NCBI RefSeq assembly: GCF_014197535.1
Contig: NZ_JACIFV010000008.1
Span: 124,001 to 188,000 of the forward strand
Source: Rhizobium aethiopicum
GTDB lineage: Bacteria; Pseudomonadota; Alphaproteobacteria; Rhizobiales; Rhizobiaceae
Direction of reading: 5' to 3'
DNA: 64,000 bases
Shown here: one piece after another, positions 1-8,983 of the stretch
How the letters are laid out: each line of letters opens with the position of its first letter
How positions within the stretch are numbered: the stretch's first letter is position 1
Program-made: the position numbers and the translations under genes
The notes under the pieces: generated by a model
The model's input: only the letters and a program-made list of their open reading frames with translations
What the model was told of the DNA's origin: nothing
Database searches by the model: none

Positions 1-30
1 ACGCCGGCTCAGATCATCAGAGCTGGTTCT

Positions 31-312
31 TCAAGCATTGCCGACGTTTCGATCGCCCATCCCCTCGAATTTGGGTCCACTGTCGAGCATGCCCGACATC
101 TTCAGAAAACGGCGGAAATTCTCGCGTGCGGCGCTGAGAGGAAATGCCCCCTTGGCGGTATCCCTGCACGCCTTCAGCAGCGTGTCATACGCCAGACCTC
201 GCTTGTCCTGCGGCCACTCATCCAGAAAATCGAAGATTTCGTCGAGACATGTGATCTCGGCGACGAAATGCTGACGATGAAGAAAAACCGGCTCGAACCG
301 AGCTTCCGACAT
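31..312 (-). CDS. DUF982 family protein
   Basis: This 93-residue protein resembles the small DUF982 family, which is common in Rhizobiales and has no known function. The visible family features are an N-terminal 'F.PV' strand, a 'FLDEWP' segment near residue 29, a central 'LLKACRDTAKG' helix and a closing 'AARENFRRFLKMSG' helix. The ATG at 312 follows a good ribosome binding site (GGGAGG on the minus strand). It is a single gene at the window edge and its neighbours say nothing about its role. The AT-rich stretch just upstream (about 320-365) is probably its promoter region. The family call is from memory of the pattern. Confidence 0.75.
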   Translation of the reverse strand: MSEARFEPVFLHRQHFVAEITCLDEIFDFLDEWPQDKRGLAYDTLLKACRDTAKGAFPLSAARENFRRFLKMSGMLDSGPKFEGMGDRNVGNA

Positions 313-584
313 AGTAACCTCCCATTTATATTACTTTTTTATGGTTTTATATTAATAAAAATCGCCGATTTGTTCAAGACAAAATCGGGAATCATTCACT
401 TGGTAACACTGCGGACTTACTTCCATAACCGCAGAATAGTCCGAGCCGATCGTCCGGTATACCATATGATGAAGAACGATAGCCCGATTGTCTCCATCAG
501 ATGAGCGTGATCGCCCTCGCCGGTCCTCGCATCTGTTTGTGCCGGCGTGATAGATTACCGACACCAACCTCAGGAGAAGCTCAG

Positions 585-767
585 ATGACCCGATTCCTCA
601 CATTGGTCGCAACCAGCACGATGATCGGCGCATCCGCGCTCACGGCTTCCTGCACCTCGCCCGCGAGGCAGGACCGGGAGGATTATCAATATCAGCTGGA
701 TACTTCGAGGAACCCGGCCTGTGCGGGCGGATTCAGACCCGGCAATGCTCGCTCGTGCAGTTATTGA
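585..767 (+). CDS. small secreted or lipoprotein-like protein
   Basis: This is a 60-residue protein. The ATG at 585 is chosen because AGGAG lies 8 bases upstream; the open frame itself begins earlier, at 501. The N-terminus is a short signal-like hydrophobic stretch (MTRFLTLVATSTMIGASALTA) that ends in Ala-Ser-Cys at residues 21-23. That could be a lipobox, although the residue three before the cysteine (Thr) is not the usual Leu. The mature part is short and polar and ends in Cys-Ser-Tyr. Small proteins of this layout are frequent in rhizobia and have no assigned function. The following OTC-like frame could overlap its end if that gene started at 721, but a later start is preferred there. 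Confidence 0.55.
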   Translation: MTRFLTLVATSTMIGASALTASCTSPARQDREDYQYQLDTSRNPACAGGFRPGNARSCSY

Positions 768-870
768 AAAGTCCGTTTATGCCAATGGGAGGTTTGGCGC
801 ATCAGGAGCCGGCATAACCGTTGCAGAGCGGTCGATCGCTTGCATAGCCAAGAGAAACATTGGAAACACC

Positions 871-1743
871 GTGGATCCTACGCTGAACAAAGATTTCCTT
901 GAATTCCACTCACTGCCGCTGGACACAGTCGCTGCGATTATCGACAGAGCCGACCAGCTTGCGAAGCATTGGGCGGGCCGCACCATGCCGCAATCCCTGC
1001 ATGGCAAACGGGTGGGCATTATCGTCGACGACACGGGATGGCGGAATACGGCCGCCTTCGATCTCGGCGTCAAGGCTATGGGCGGCGTCTGCGTGCAACC
1101 GCCGATCAGCTTCAACACCCGCGAGGCCACCGCCGATCTCGCAGGCTATCTCGATAACTGGTTTGATCTCCTCGTCGTCAGGACGAAGGAACTTGCTACC
1201 TTGCAAGAGCTCGCAGCCGTCATGCATGCGCCTGTCATCAATGCCCGAACAAGACTAAATCATCCGTGCGAAACGCTCGGCGATCTCGCCTACATCAAGA
1301 GCGTCAGGGGATCATTGGACGGCCTCAAGGTTGTCGGGATCGCGCCAGATGCCAACATTCTTCGTTCCTGGGTCGAGGCATCGAAATCCATGCCCATCCA
1401 CGTCGTCCAAGTCTACCCGGAGCGCTGGCAAGTGGCCGATCCCAATCTCCTGAACCCGAATTTCGAAATCAGCCGGGATATCAGGCATGCCCTTGAAGCG
1501 GATGTCATCATCACGGACTCGTGGCCGAAAGAGGCAAGGGAAAACGAGCTGGTCGCGTATCAGCTAACAGCAACGCTTCTCGATAAGGGACAGCGCGACC
1601 TGATCTTTTTGCCATGCCCGCCAGTCGCAAGAGGACAGGAAGTAACTGCCGACGCGATGTCGCACCCCGTCTGTCAAAGCCGTCCCGCAAAGGAATTCCT
1701 GCTGCATGCCCAGAACGCACTCATGGAGTGGGCGACATCTTGA
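871..1743 (+). CDS. ornithine/aspartate carbamoyltransferase-like protein with altered active site
   Basis: This 290-residue protein has the carbamoyltransferase fold: an N-terminal 'DFLEFHSLPLD' segment, an 'HP.E.LGDL' segment at residues 131-138 that matches the HPxQ region, and a C-terminal 'PCPPVARGQEVT' segment like the HCLP/EVT region of ornithine carbamoyltransferase. The Ser-Thr-Arg-Thr-Arg loop that binds carbamoyl phosphate is replaced by Gly-Trp-Arg-Asn-Thr (56-60), and the HCLP cysteine and histidine are rearranged. It is therefore unlikely to be the housekeeping ArgF and may have another substrate or none. The GTG at 871 is chosen because family similarity begins there; the frame is open back to 721, which would overlap the previous gene. 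Its neighbours give no pathway clue. Confidence 0.7.
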   Translation: MDPTLNKDFLEFHSLPLDTVAAIIDRADQLAKHWAGRTMPQSLHGKRVGIIVDDTGWRNTAAFDLGVKAMGGVCVQPPISFNTREATADLAGYLDNWFDLLVVRTKELATLQELAAVMHAPVINARTRLNHPCETLGDLAYIKSVRGSLDGLKVVGIAPDANILRSWVEASKSMPIHVVQVYPERWQVADPNLLNPNFEISRDIRHALEADVIITDSWPKEARENELVAYQLTATLLDKGQRDLIFLPCPPVARGQEVTADAMSHPVCQSRPAKEFLLHAQNALMEWATS

Positions 1744-2140
1744 CGATCCGGCGTTGCGCCTCGACATGATCCGGCCCGCGACCCCTCGGCGCAGATGAGC
1801 TTTCCCACTCCCCCAATTGTGTCGTTTTCGCATCACTTTCCCTACGGTTGTAAATTCCCTCTTGGCAATGGCGAATTGCTTCGCTACAAAAACGCTACCG
1901 CTTCAGATCGAACAAAAGGGAGGCGTTGAATGACATCAGCAATCATCGAAGTCTTCCCGTGTGGTATGTCCCGACGCTAGGTCATATCCCTTCGCGACCC
2001 GCCTCAAGCGCGCGCGACATGCGGTTTTCTCTTTCTTCAGCCCGACTGATCTGACGGCATTACTTTGTCTTCCGCGCGGGCTGTGCCTTTCAACTCTCGA
2101 TTTTGAGGACCGGTTTCCGATACGGGCCGGGCTGTATAAA
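1744..2140 (+). other. 397-bp gap with a 16-codon ORF behind a strong ribosome binding site
   Basis: No normal gene is visible between the carbamoyltransferase-like gene and the ABC transporter. At 1930-1980 a tiny frame (MTSAIIEVFPCGMSRR, then TAG) follows AAGGGAGGCG with 6-base spacing, which is the best ribosome binding site in this stretch. It could be a leader peptide for the transporter 160 bases downstream, or the remains of a lost gene start. The transporter's frame is open through 1961-2140, but that part does not look like transporter sequence. Confidence 0.3.
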
Positions 2141-3931
2141 ATGACTCGCAAGAAGCTCGATTTCCGCGCCGATGCCTATCGTCACGTGCTCGGCTTTGTT
2201 TTTCATCATTGGACTCACCGGCCTGCATTGGTCGGCATCATCATCGTGCTGGTAATTTCAAGCACGCTGGCCGAAGTCATGGTGCCGGTATTTTCCGGCC
2301 GGATCGTCGACGCCATTGCCGGCGGCAACGCGGTCGACAGAGCGCTCAGCGCCTTTGCCGTCGTTGTCATCCTCGGCTTTATCAGCGTGGCACTGCGCTG
2401 GTTCATCTTCAACGGCATCATCCGGCTGACGCTGCGCATCATGGCGGATGTGGTCAATAACGGTTTCCACAAGGTGCAGCGGTTTTCGACCGACTGGCAC
2501 GCCAACAGCTTCGCCGGTTCGACGGTGCGCAAGATCACCCGCGGCATGTGGGCGCTCGATTCGCTCAACGACCTCTTGCTGGTCGCGCTGCTGCCGTCCA
2601 TCGTCATGCTGGTCGGCGCCAGTATCGTCCTCGGCAGCTACTGGCCGATCATGGGCCTGATCGTGGCGGCGGGGTCGCTGATCTATATCGGAGTCACCGT
2701 GGCGCTTTCCGTGGGCTTCGTGTCGCCGGCGGCAAGGCTTGCCAATGCTTGGGACACCAGGCTCGGCGGTGCGCTGGCAGATGCGATCAGCTGCAATTCG
2801 GTGGTCAAGGCCTTCGGTGCGGAAAACCGCGAAGAAGCCCGCTTGCGCCATGTGCTGGGTAAATGGGACAGCCGGACGCGGCGGACATGGAAGCGCGGCA
2901 CTTTGAGCGGCACGATCCAGGGCTTCATGATGGTCTCTATGCAGGCCGGCATTCTGGGAACGGGCCTGATCATGTGGCGGCAGGGGCTGGCGAGCCCCGG
3001 CGACATCACCTTCGTGCTCGCCATGTTCTTCGTTCTGCAAGGCTATCTACGCAATGTCGGCCAGGACATCCGCAATCTCCAGCGTGCCGTCAACGACATG
3101 GAGGAGTTGGTGCTGCTCGACAGGATGCCGCTCGGCATCGAGGACAAGCCGCACGCCAAGCCGATTGCGATCGGCGCGGGCGAGATCGTCTTCGATCGCG
3201 TCACCTTCCAATATGGCGCTCATCCCGACCCGCTTTACGAGGACTTTTCGGTCACCATCAGGCCGGGCGAGCGTGTGGGGCTGGTTGGACATTCTGGCTC
3301 GGGCAAGACCACTTTCGTCAAGCTCATCCAGCGCCTCTACGATGTGAACTCGGGCGCCATCCGCATCGACGGGCAGGACATCGCCGAGGTCAGGCAATCG
3401 AGCCTGCGCGGCCAACTCGCCATCGTGCAGCAGGAGCCGATCCTGTTCCACCGGACGCTCGCGGAAAATATCGCCTATTCCAGGCCGAACGCCTCGCGGC
3501 GTGAGATCGAGCAGGCGGCGAAACAGGCCAATGCGCACGGCTTCATCATGGACCTTCCGAAGGGCTATGAGACGATGGTCGGCGAACGCGGCGTCAAGCT
3601 GTCGGGCGGCGAGCGGCAGCGTGTCGCCATCGCCCGCGCCTTCCTGGCTGATGCCCCGATCTTGATCCTCGACGAGGCGACGTCGAGCCTCGACAGCGAA
3701 AGCGAAGTGCAGATCCAGCAGGCTATGGAACGCCTGATGGACGGCCGCACCACGCTTGTCATCGCCCATCGGCTGTCCACGGTGCGGGCGCTCGATCGGC
3801 TGCTGGTATTCGACAAGGGCAAGGTCGTCGAAGAAGGCGACCACCAGGCGCTGATCCGGCTCAATGGCGGCATCTATCGCCGGCTGTTCGAGCGGCAGGC
3901 GCTGGAATTGACCAAGGGGCTGGTGGCTTGA
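2141..3931 (+). CDS. ABC exporter, fused membrane and ATPase half-transporter
   Basis: This 596-residue protein combines an ABC transporter membrane domain (roughly 20-320, several hydrophobic helices) with one ATPase domain. Walker A is GHSGSGKTT near residue 384, the signature LSGGERQ lies near 486, Walker B is ILILDEATS near 506 and the H-loop is IAHRLS. Half-transporters of this type work as dimers and export lipids, peptides or drugs across the inner membrane; the substrate cannot be read here. The ATG at 2141 is used because family-like sequence starts there, although no clear ribosome binding site precedes it and the frame is open back to 1961. It stands alone and faces the LysR gene tail to tail. 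Confidence 0.9.
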   Translation: MTRKKLDFRADAYRHVLGFVFHHWTHRPALVGIIIVLVISSTLAEVMVPVFSGRIVDAIAGGNAVDRALSAFAVVVILGFISVALRWFIFNGIIRLTLRIMADVVNNGFHKVQRFSTDWHANSFAGSTVRKITRGMWALDSLNDLLLVALLPSIVMLVGASIVLGSYWPIMGLIVAAGSLIYIGVTVALSVGFVSPAARLANAWDTRLGGALADAISCNSVVKAFGAENREEARLRHVLGKWDSRTRRTWKRGTLSGTIQGFMMVSMQAGILGTGLIMWRQGLASPGDITFVLAMFFVLQGYLRNVGQDIRNLQRAVNDMEELVLLDRMPLGIEDKPHAKPIAIGAGEIVFDRVTFQYGAHPDPLYEDFSVTIRPGERVGLVGHSGSGKTTFVKLIQRLYDVNSGAIRIDGQDIAEVRQSSLRGQLAIVQQEPILFHRTLAENIAYSRPNASRREIEQAAKQANAHGFIMDLPKGYETMVGERGVKLSGGERQRVAIARAFLADAPILILDEATSSLDSESEVQIQQAMERLMDGRTTLVIAHRLSTVRALDRLLVFDKGKVVEEGDHQALIRLNGGIYRRLFERQALELTKGLVA

Positions 3932-4011
3932 ATCGAAACGCCAGGGCTGATGCTCTGGCGTCTCTTCTTCTGCATATGCGGCTGATATTATATGCGTCTG
4001 ACATTGCCGCA

Positions 4012-4902
4012 TCAGGATTGGCGGAGCGCTTCTACGATCACCTTGAAGGCGGGCGAGTTCTGCCGTCTGCTGGGGTAGTAGAGATGATAGCCGGGAAAAG
4101 ACGGGCACCAGTCGTCAAGAACCTGCAGCAGGCGCCCCGCCTCGATTTCGCGGGCGACAATGTCCTCCGGCACATAGGCGATGCCGTAACCTTTGACCGC
4201 AGCATCGATCATCGCGTAGGTCGTGCTGAACGTAAGCTGCCCATCGACCCGGACCCGCAGTTCCCTGTCGTCCTTTGCGAACTCCCAGGCATAGAGACCG
4301 CCCGAGCGCGATTGCCGGTTGTTGATGCAGATATGGCCGACGAGGTCCTGCGGCTTTTCAGGCGCAGTGCGCCTTGCGAAATAGTCCGGCGATCCAACGG
4401 CGACAAGGCGCCAGTCCGGACCGATCCTGACAGCGATCATGTCCTTGTCGACGCTTTCGCCGAGACGCACGCCGGCATCGAACCGGTCTTCGACAATATT
4501 GCGAAAGCCGTTATCCGTGTTCAACTCCAGCCCGATGTCGGGATAGTGCTTCAGCACATTGCGGAGTTTCGGCCAGACGATGCTCTCCAGGGCGTGGTCG
4601 GACAGGGTGATCCGGACAGTCCCCGAAGGCTTGTCCCTGATCTCCATCAACTGGTCGATCTCGGATTCCAGTTCCTCTATGCGCGGCGCGAGCGAGCGGA
4701 TCAGCCTCTCCCCCGCCTCCGTCGGCGACACGCTGCGTGTCGTCCGGGTCAACAGCCGCAAACCTATCCGCGCCTCGAGCTTCTTGATCGTGTGGCTGAT
4801 CGTCGATTGGGACGTGCCGAGCTTCGCCGCCGCTTTGGTGAAGCTGCGCTCTTCGGCCACAGCGAGGAACCACAGCATATCATTCAGGTCTTCCCGCTTC
4901 AT
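4012..4902 (-). CDS. LysR family transcriptional regulator
   Basis: This 296-residue protein has the typical LysR layout: an N-terminal winged helix-turn-helix (residues 1-60, with 'FTKAAAKLGTSQSTISHTIKKLE' as the recognition region) and a substrate-binding domain from about 90 to the end. The N-terminus 'MKREDLNDMLWFLAVAEERSF' is a common form in Rhizobiales. No divergent target gene lies next to it: the gene upstream on the same strand is the nucleotide cyclase, whose end is about 150 bases away. Targets and inducer are unknown. The ATG at 4902 matches the family start. Confidence 0.93.
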   Translation of the reverse strand: MKREDLNDMLWFLAVAEERSFTKAAAKLGTSQSTISHTIKKLEARIGLRLLTRTTRSVSPTEAGERLIRSLAPRIEELESEIDQLMEIRDKPSGTVRITLSDHALESIVWPKLRNVLKHYPDIGLELNTDNGFRNIVEDRFDAGVRLGESVDKDMIAVRIGPDWRLVAVGSPDYFARRTAPEKPQDLVGHICINNRQSRSGGLYAWEFAKDDRELRVRVDGQLTFSTTYAMIDAAVKGYGIAYVPEDIVAREIEAGRLLQVLDDWCPSFPGYHLYYPSRRQNSPAFKVIVEALRQS

Positions 4903-5049
4903 GGATCGCCCTCTCCGTCCTTACGATTAATGTCGAGAATCGATAGGTCCATGAGAATTGCAACGATCAATTCCGGAAGTCAGCTCAACTTCTGTTGAGC
5001 GCCAGAGTGAACGGCAGGCTGTTATCAGACCGGAAAAACAACTCGAGGC

Positions 5050-6456
5050 TCACGACAGGGCGAAGATCCTGACCTCCCTGCCGATGCCCTGAAGCTCCGC
5101 CATTCGCGAGGCGGACGTGACGCCGCTGTCGCGCAGGATCTCCGACACATTGGCATCTTCGACGATCGCCTCGGTCGTCATGATCACATTCGGGTCGGCA
5201 AGGCCCTGGACGCGGGAGGCGATATTGACCGTCTGGCCGAAATAGTCCTGCCTGTCGTTCAGGTTGACGGCGAGGCACGGTCCCTCGTGGATGCCGATCT
5301 TCAGCAGGAGGTCTTCGCTGCCGTGTTCGGCATTCAACCGGCGCATCGCCTCACGCATCCTCAGCGCCGCCGCCACCGCCCGGTCCGGGCTCGGAAAGGT
5401 CGCCATCACGGCATCGCCGATCGTCTTGACGACCGCGCCGGCCTCGGTGGCAACGATCTCGTGAAGAACGCGGAAATGCGCCCGCACCAGATCGAAAGCG
5501 GCGAGATCGCCGACTCGCTCATAGAGCGCGGTCGAGCCCCTGAGATCGGTGAACAGGAATGTCAGGCTGGTGATCTTCAGGCGCTGGTCGACGTCGAGCG
5601 TATCGGTCCTGTAGATGTCGCGAAAACTCTGGTTCGTCAGCAGGCGCTTGGCGGTCAGAAACTCCCGCCTGCGGCCCAGGAGGTCGTGCAGATCATCGCC
5701 GGCAATGCAGACATTCGGCACCACCCGGCCATCGGTGTGGTTCTCGAGCGTGAGCCGCAGCAAGCCGGGTCTCAGCGTCACGGTTTCGTTCAAGGCATGC
5801 CCGCGGCTGATGACCATCGAGAGGTTCTGGCGTTCCTCCGTGGGCTCCCCCTGCACATCGATGAACTGCGCCGAATGGGTCACCGCATCGAAGATGATGA
5901 CGAATTGCGCCGGCAGCTGCAGCGACACGAAGGCCTTCTCACCCGGCGCCAGCTCGATCATCTCCAGCAGGATGCGGTCGAACCTGGCTTCGAGATCCTC
6001 CGGCAGGTCGACTCCGGAGCTGAAGAAAATCTGCCGGTAATATTCGAGCGGCGGCAGCCGGTCGGGCTCGTGGGCGGCAATCCGGCGCGCGCGCGGACTG
6101 ACCGTGAAGGTGACTTCGACCATCTCGTCGAGGGTCGGTTCGTATCCGGCCGCGCAGAGAGCGCAATGATAGCTATCCTGGTTAACCCCTTTGAGGGTTG
6201 CGCCGCTGTCGAGAACGCCGCCGCATCCCGGGCAAAGCACGTTCCAGGTCATCTCGAAGGCGCCGATGCGCGCCGCATGCAGAAAGGCTGCAATGGTTTT
6301 CTCTTCATCGAGGTGGTGCTTGGCGGCGAAGGCGAGCGCATTGACGCGATTGAGATCACGATCGGCGCCGTGCTTGACGACGTTTTCGATGCACTCGACC
6401 GTCTGCGGGTCAGCCGCCTGTCGCAGGCTGGCAAAAAGCACGTCCACTTCGCTCAT
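5050..6456 (-). CDS. class III adenylate/guanylate cyclase with N-terminal zinc-ribbon-containing region
   Basis: This 468-residue protein carries a class III cyclase catalytic domain in its last 170 residues. Both metal-binding aspartates (FTDLRGST and GDAVMA), the base-contacting lysine (VVKTIGD) and the Asn/Arg transition-state pair (VNIASRV) are present, so it should make cAMP (or cGMP) from the triphosphate. The N-terminal 290 residues contain two CxxC knuckles (CPGC and CALC, near residues 75-100), which look like a zinc ribbon, followed by a region resembling DUF5939. There are no membrane segments, so it is probably cytoplasmic. The ATG at 6456 is preferred to the frame start at 6600, because AGAGA lies just upstream and the earlier part looks non-coding. 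Confidence 0.88.
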   Translation of the reverse strand: MSEVDVLFASLRQAADPQTVECIENVVKHGADRDLNRVNALAFAAKHHLDEEKTIAAFLHAARIGAFEMTWNVLCPGCGGVLDSGATLKGVNQDSYHCALCAAGYEPTLDEMVEVTFTVSPRARRIAAHEPDRLPPLEYYRQIFFSSGVDLPEDLEARFDRILLEMIELAPGEKAFVSLQLPAQFVIIFDAVTHSAQFIDVQGEPTEERQNLSMVISRGHALNETVTLRPGLLRLTLENHTDGRVVPNVCIAGDDLHDLLGRRREFLTAKRLLTNQSFRDIYRTDTLDVDQRLKITSLTFLFTDLRGSTALYERVGDLAAFDLVRAHFRVLHEIVATEAGAVVKTIGDAVMATFPSPDRAVAAALRMREAMRRLNAEHGSEDLLLKIGIHEGPCLAVNLNDRQDYFGQTVNIASRVQGLADPNVIMTTEAIVEDANVSEILRDSGVTSASRMAELQGIGREVRIFALS

Positions 6457-6736
6457 CGGACAAGTCTCTGTACTGACAACACGGCCGATAAGGCCAGTCC
6501 CGTGATCATAACACGGGACGTTCCCAATAGAAATCAAAGGGACCCGGGATGCCGCTCGTTTCCCGATCGTCAAGCTTGGAAGCCGCTCGAAATAGGGCAT
6601 CGGATCGGTCGTTACGCCACTGCATCACCACTGCGAAAATCGGTGGAAACAGCGCACAAAAAGTGAACGTCACCCCCTCGACTTCCGCTACAATCAGTCG
6701 TTTCGGCCTCTTGGGGCAGATCGCAAAGGAGAAACG

Positions 6737-7468
6737 ATGGATCGTCTCGTCGGTGCGGATGAATGGGCTCGATCGGCAGATCGGGCTGACGAGGCCGGGT
6801 GTGCGGAGGGTCTTGCGCGGGATATTACCGCGATCAAGATCGGCGACTGCCTGCTGGGTTACAAGGCCGTGCAGCGCCGCATGCGCGGCGGCCGCTGGAA
6901 TCATTTCCGCGGCCGGATGCGCGAGATCGAGAAATTGATCCGGCATCGTCATGGCGAGATCGTGCCCGAGGCGGATGACGCCTTGATCTATGTCGAGGTG
7001 ATCGCCGGCCTCGCCTTTGTCGAGTTCAAGGAAGGCTTTGTCGAGGTGGTTCTCGGCTGGGCGGCGCGCTGGCTGCCCTGGGCTGAGAAAACTGCGATCG
7101 AGGAAATCATCTACGAGCGGACGAAACTGCGCTTTTCTCCGCTGACCGCCGACGCGCTCGGTCACGCCCTGCATCTGAGCTATGCGGAACGCAGCGCGCT
7201 CGACATTCGCACCATCGGCGCCTTCGACGTGCCGAAGGCGAAAAGAGCAAAACTGCAGAAGGCAAAGCAGCGCCAGCGCGACCGAAGCCGAAAGGAAGAG
7301 CAGCGGCGGGCCGCCGGCGCCGTTTCCAGGGCCGACTATCTCGACAATTCACTCAGCGCAGCCCGCCCCTGGGAGGCCTTCGGCATCAGCCGCCGCACCT
7401 GGGAGCGCCGGGGCAAACCGATGCCGGAGCCAATGCCGGACGTCGCGCCGATTTCGCTGGCCGCCTAG
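6737..7468 (+). CDS. conserved hypothetical protein with basic linker and helix-turn-helix-like C-terminus
   Basis: This 243-residue protein starts at an ATG behind a very good AAGGAG. The first 160 residues are mixed helical and contain 'AIKIGDCLLGYKAVQRRMRGGRWNHF'-type sequence. Then comes a highly basic, probably coiled or DNA-contacting linker (about 165-200, rich in Lys, Arg and Gln). The end contains 'ARPWEAFGISRRTWERR' (about residues 214-230). That ending resembles the 'KPWEA.GISRRTWYRR' segment seen in proteins of rhizobial phages and plasmids. I infer DNA binding, perhaps a former mobile-element protein. No partner gene is obvious; its end nearly touches the oppositely oriented monooxygenase. 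Confidence 0.6.
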   Translation: MDRLVGADEWARSADRADEAGCAEGLARDITAIKIGDCLLGYKAVQRRMRGGRWNHFRGRMREIEKLIRHRHGEIVPEADDALIYVEVIAGLAFVEFKEGFVEVVLGWAARWLPWAEKTAIEEIIYERTKLRFSPLTADALGHALHLSYAERSALDIRTIGAFDVPKAKRAKLQKAKQRQRDRSRKEEQRRAAGAVSRADYLDNSLSAARPWEAFGISRRTWERRGKPMPEPMPDVAPISLAA

Positions 7469-7489
7469 CTCAGCGGTTTTTTCGCCCTG

Positions 7490-8983
7490 TCAGCGGGGCG
7501 GCCCGAACCAGGTGTTCATCGCAGCATTAAGGCCATCCTGGGACGCCTCGCCCACCCAGGCCACATATCCGTCCGGCCGGATCAGCACCGCGGTCGGCGC
7601 TGCGACCGCCCCCAGCCCCGGCAACTCCCATGGCCCGTCATAGCGCGCATCGACCAGAGGCACGCGGTCTGACCATGGCCCGGTGTCGAGGCTGCCGCGC
7701 GGCCCGAGGTTTAACAGCACCGGTCCCGCCTGTTTCAGCAGGCTAAAGACACGCAAGGGGCCGTCCGGGGTGACCAGGTCGAGATCAGGCATGCGGCGGC
7801 CGAGCAACGGGTGCCCCTCGCCAAAATCATAACGGATGCCAAGTCCGGACATCTCGGCGGCGATCTTCTTGCGCGCCTCCTCAAGGCCAAGCAGCTCCAG
7901 CACGACCTCTCTGAGAGCCTCGGTGCGATCATCAGTCCGTTGCAACGCGACCTGCGCCATCGTCGTGCGCAGCACGCGGGCGGCGACTGGATGCCGTTCG
8001 GCATGATAGGTGTCCAGCAGGGCCTCAGGCGATATGCCCTTCACCACCTGGGCCAGCTTCCAGCCGAGGTTCACCGCATCCTGCACACCGGTATTGAGCC
8101 CCTGCCCGCCGACCGGCGAATGCACATGCGCGGCATCGCCCGCCAGCAGCACCCTGCCCTTGCGGTAGACCTCCGCCTGCCGCGACATGTCGGTGAACCT
8201 GGAGATCCACTTCAGGCCGTGGATGCCATAATCGGTTCCGCAGGCGGCGATGAGCGCTTGCCTGAGATCATCAAGCGTCGGCTCGCCTGTGCCGCCGGCC
8301 GTCTGTTCCGTCACCATGACGTTGATCGGACCTTCGCTGGCAAAAACCACCTTGCCGTCGCGGATTTGATATTCCTCGAGACCGAAAGCATGCATGCCGA
8401 GCGCCGTGCGGTGGACGCCGAGTGGCGGCTCCTCCTCCATCTCGGCCTCGGCGAGAATATTGCTGGTGGTCGCTTCCCATCCCGGAAAGGCGATGCCGGC
8501 GATCTTGCGGACCAGGCTGCGGCCGCCATCGCAGCCGACGAGATAGCCTGCGCGCAGCGACGTCCCATCGGAGAGTTCGAGGGTGACGCCGGCCTCGTCC
8601 TCTCTGAAACCGGTCAGTTCGCGGCCGCGATAGATCGTCACCGGCAGCTCGCCGACCCAGCCGGCCAGGATCCGCTCAATATGCTTCTGCCGCAGCGCCA
8701 GCCCATAATTGTGCCGGGTCGGAAAATCGCTGATATCGAGCCGCGTGACCGCAAATCCCGTGACCTGGGCGATCTGCCCTTCCGCCAGGAACGGATCGAC
8801 GATGCCGCGCTGATCGAGAACTTCGAGCGTGCGCGAACTCAAGCCGCCGGCCCGAGAACCGACGATCTCCTGATTCTCGCGCCGTTCGACGATGGCGACA
8901 TCGACGCCCGCCAGGGCCAATTCGCCCGCCAGCATCAGCCCCGTCGGCCCTCCTCCCGATATCACGACCGCATGTTCTCTCAT
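7490..8983 (-). CDS. FAD-dependent aromatic hydroxylase (PheA/TfdB family)
   Basis: This 497-residue flavoprotein monooxygenase adds oxygen to an aromatic or polyketide-like substrate using NAD(P)H. The FAD dinucleotide fold is at the start (GGGPTGLMLAGELALAG, residues 9-25), the second FAD motif is 'GRVLLAGDAAHVHSPVGGQGLN' near residue 280, and a thioredoxin-like C-terminal domain, usual in this family, fills the last 120 residues. The ATG at 8983 is supported by GAGGAG just upstream on the minus strand. It has no pathway partners nearby and could act in degradation or detoxification (rifampicin-type hydroxylases share this shape). The substrate cannot be decided from sequence. Confidence 0.9.
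   Translation of the reverse strand: MREHAVVISGGGPTGLMLAGELALAGVDVAIVERRENQEIVGSRAGGLSSRTLEVLDQRGIVDPFLAEGQIAQVTGFAVTRLDISDFPTRHNYGLALRQKHIERILAGWVGELPVTIYRGRELTGFREDEAGVTLELSDGTSLRAGYLVGCDGGRSLVRKIAGIAFPGWEATTSNILAEAEMEEEPPLGVHRTALGMHAFGLEEYQIRDGKVVFASEGPINVMVTEQTAGGTGEPTLDDLRQALIAACGTDYGIHGLKWISRFTDMSRQAEVYRKGRVLLAGDAAHVHSPVGGQGLNTGVQDAVNLGWKLAQVVKGISPEALLDTYHAERHPVAARVLRTTMAQVALQRTDDRTEALREVVLELLGLEEARKKIAAEMSGLGIRYDFGEGHPLLGRRMPDLDLVTPDGPLRVFSLLKQAGPVLLNLGPRGSLDTGPWSDRVPLVDARYDGPWELPGLGAVAAPTAVLIRPDGYVAWVGEASQDGLNAAMNTWFGPPR

Noticed and set aside
501..584. Longer start for the small lipoprotein-like gene
   Set aside because: The upstream codons do not give a signal peptide, and a good ribosome binding site precedes ATG 585.
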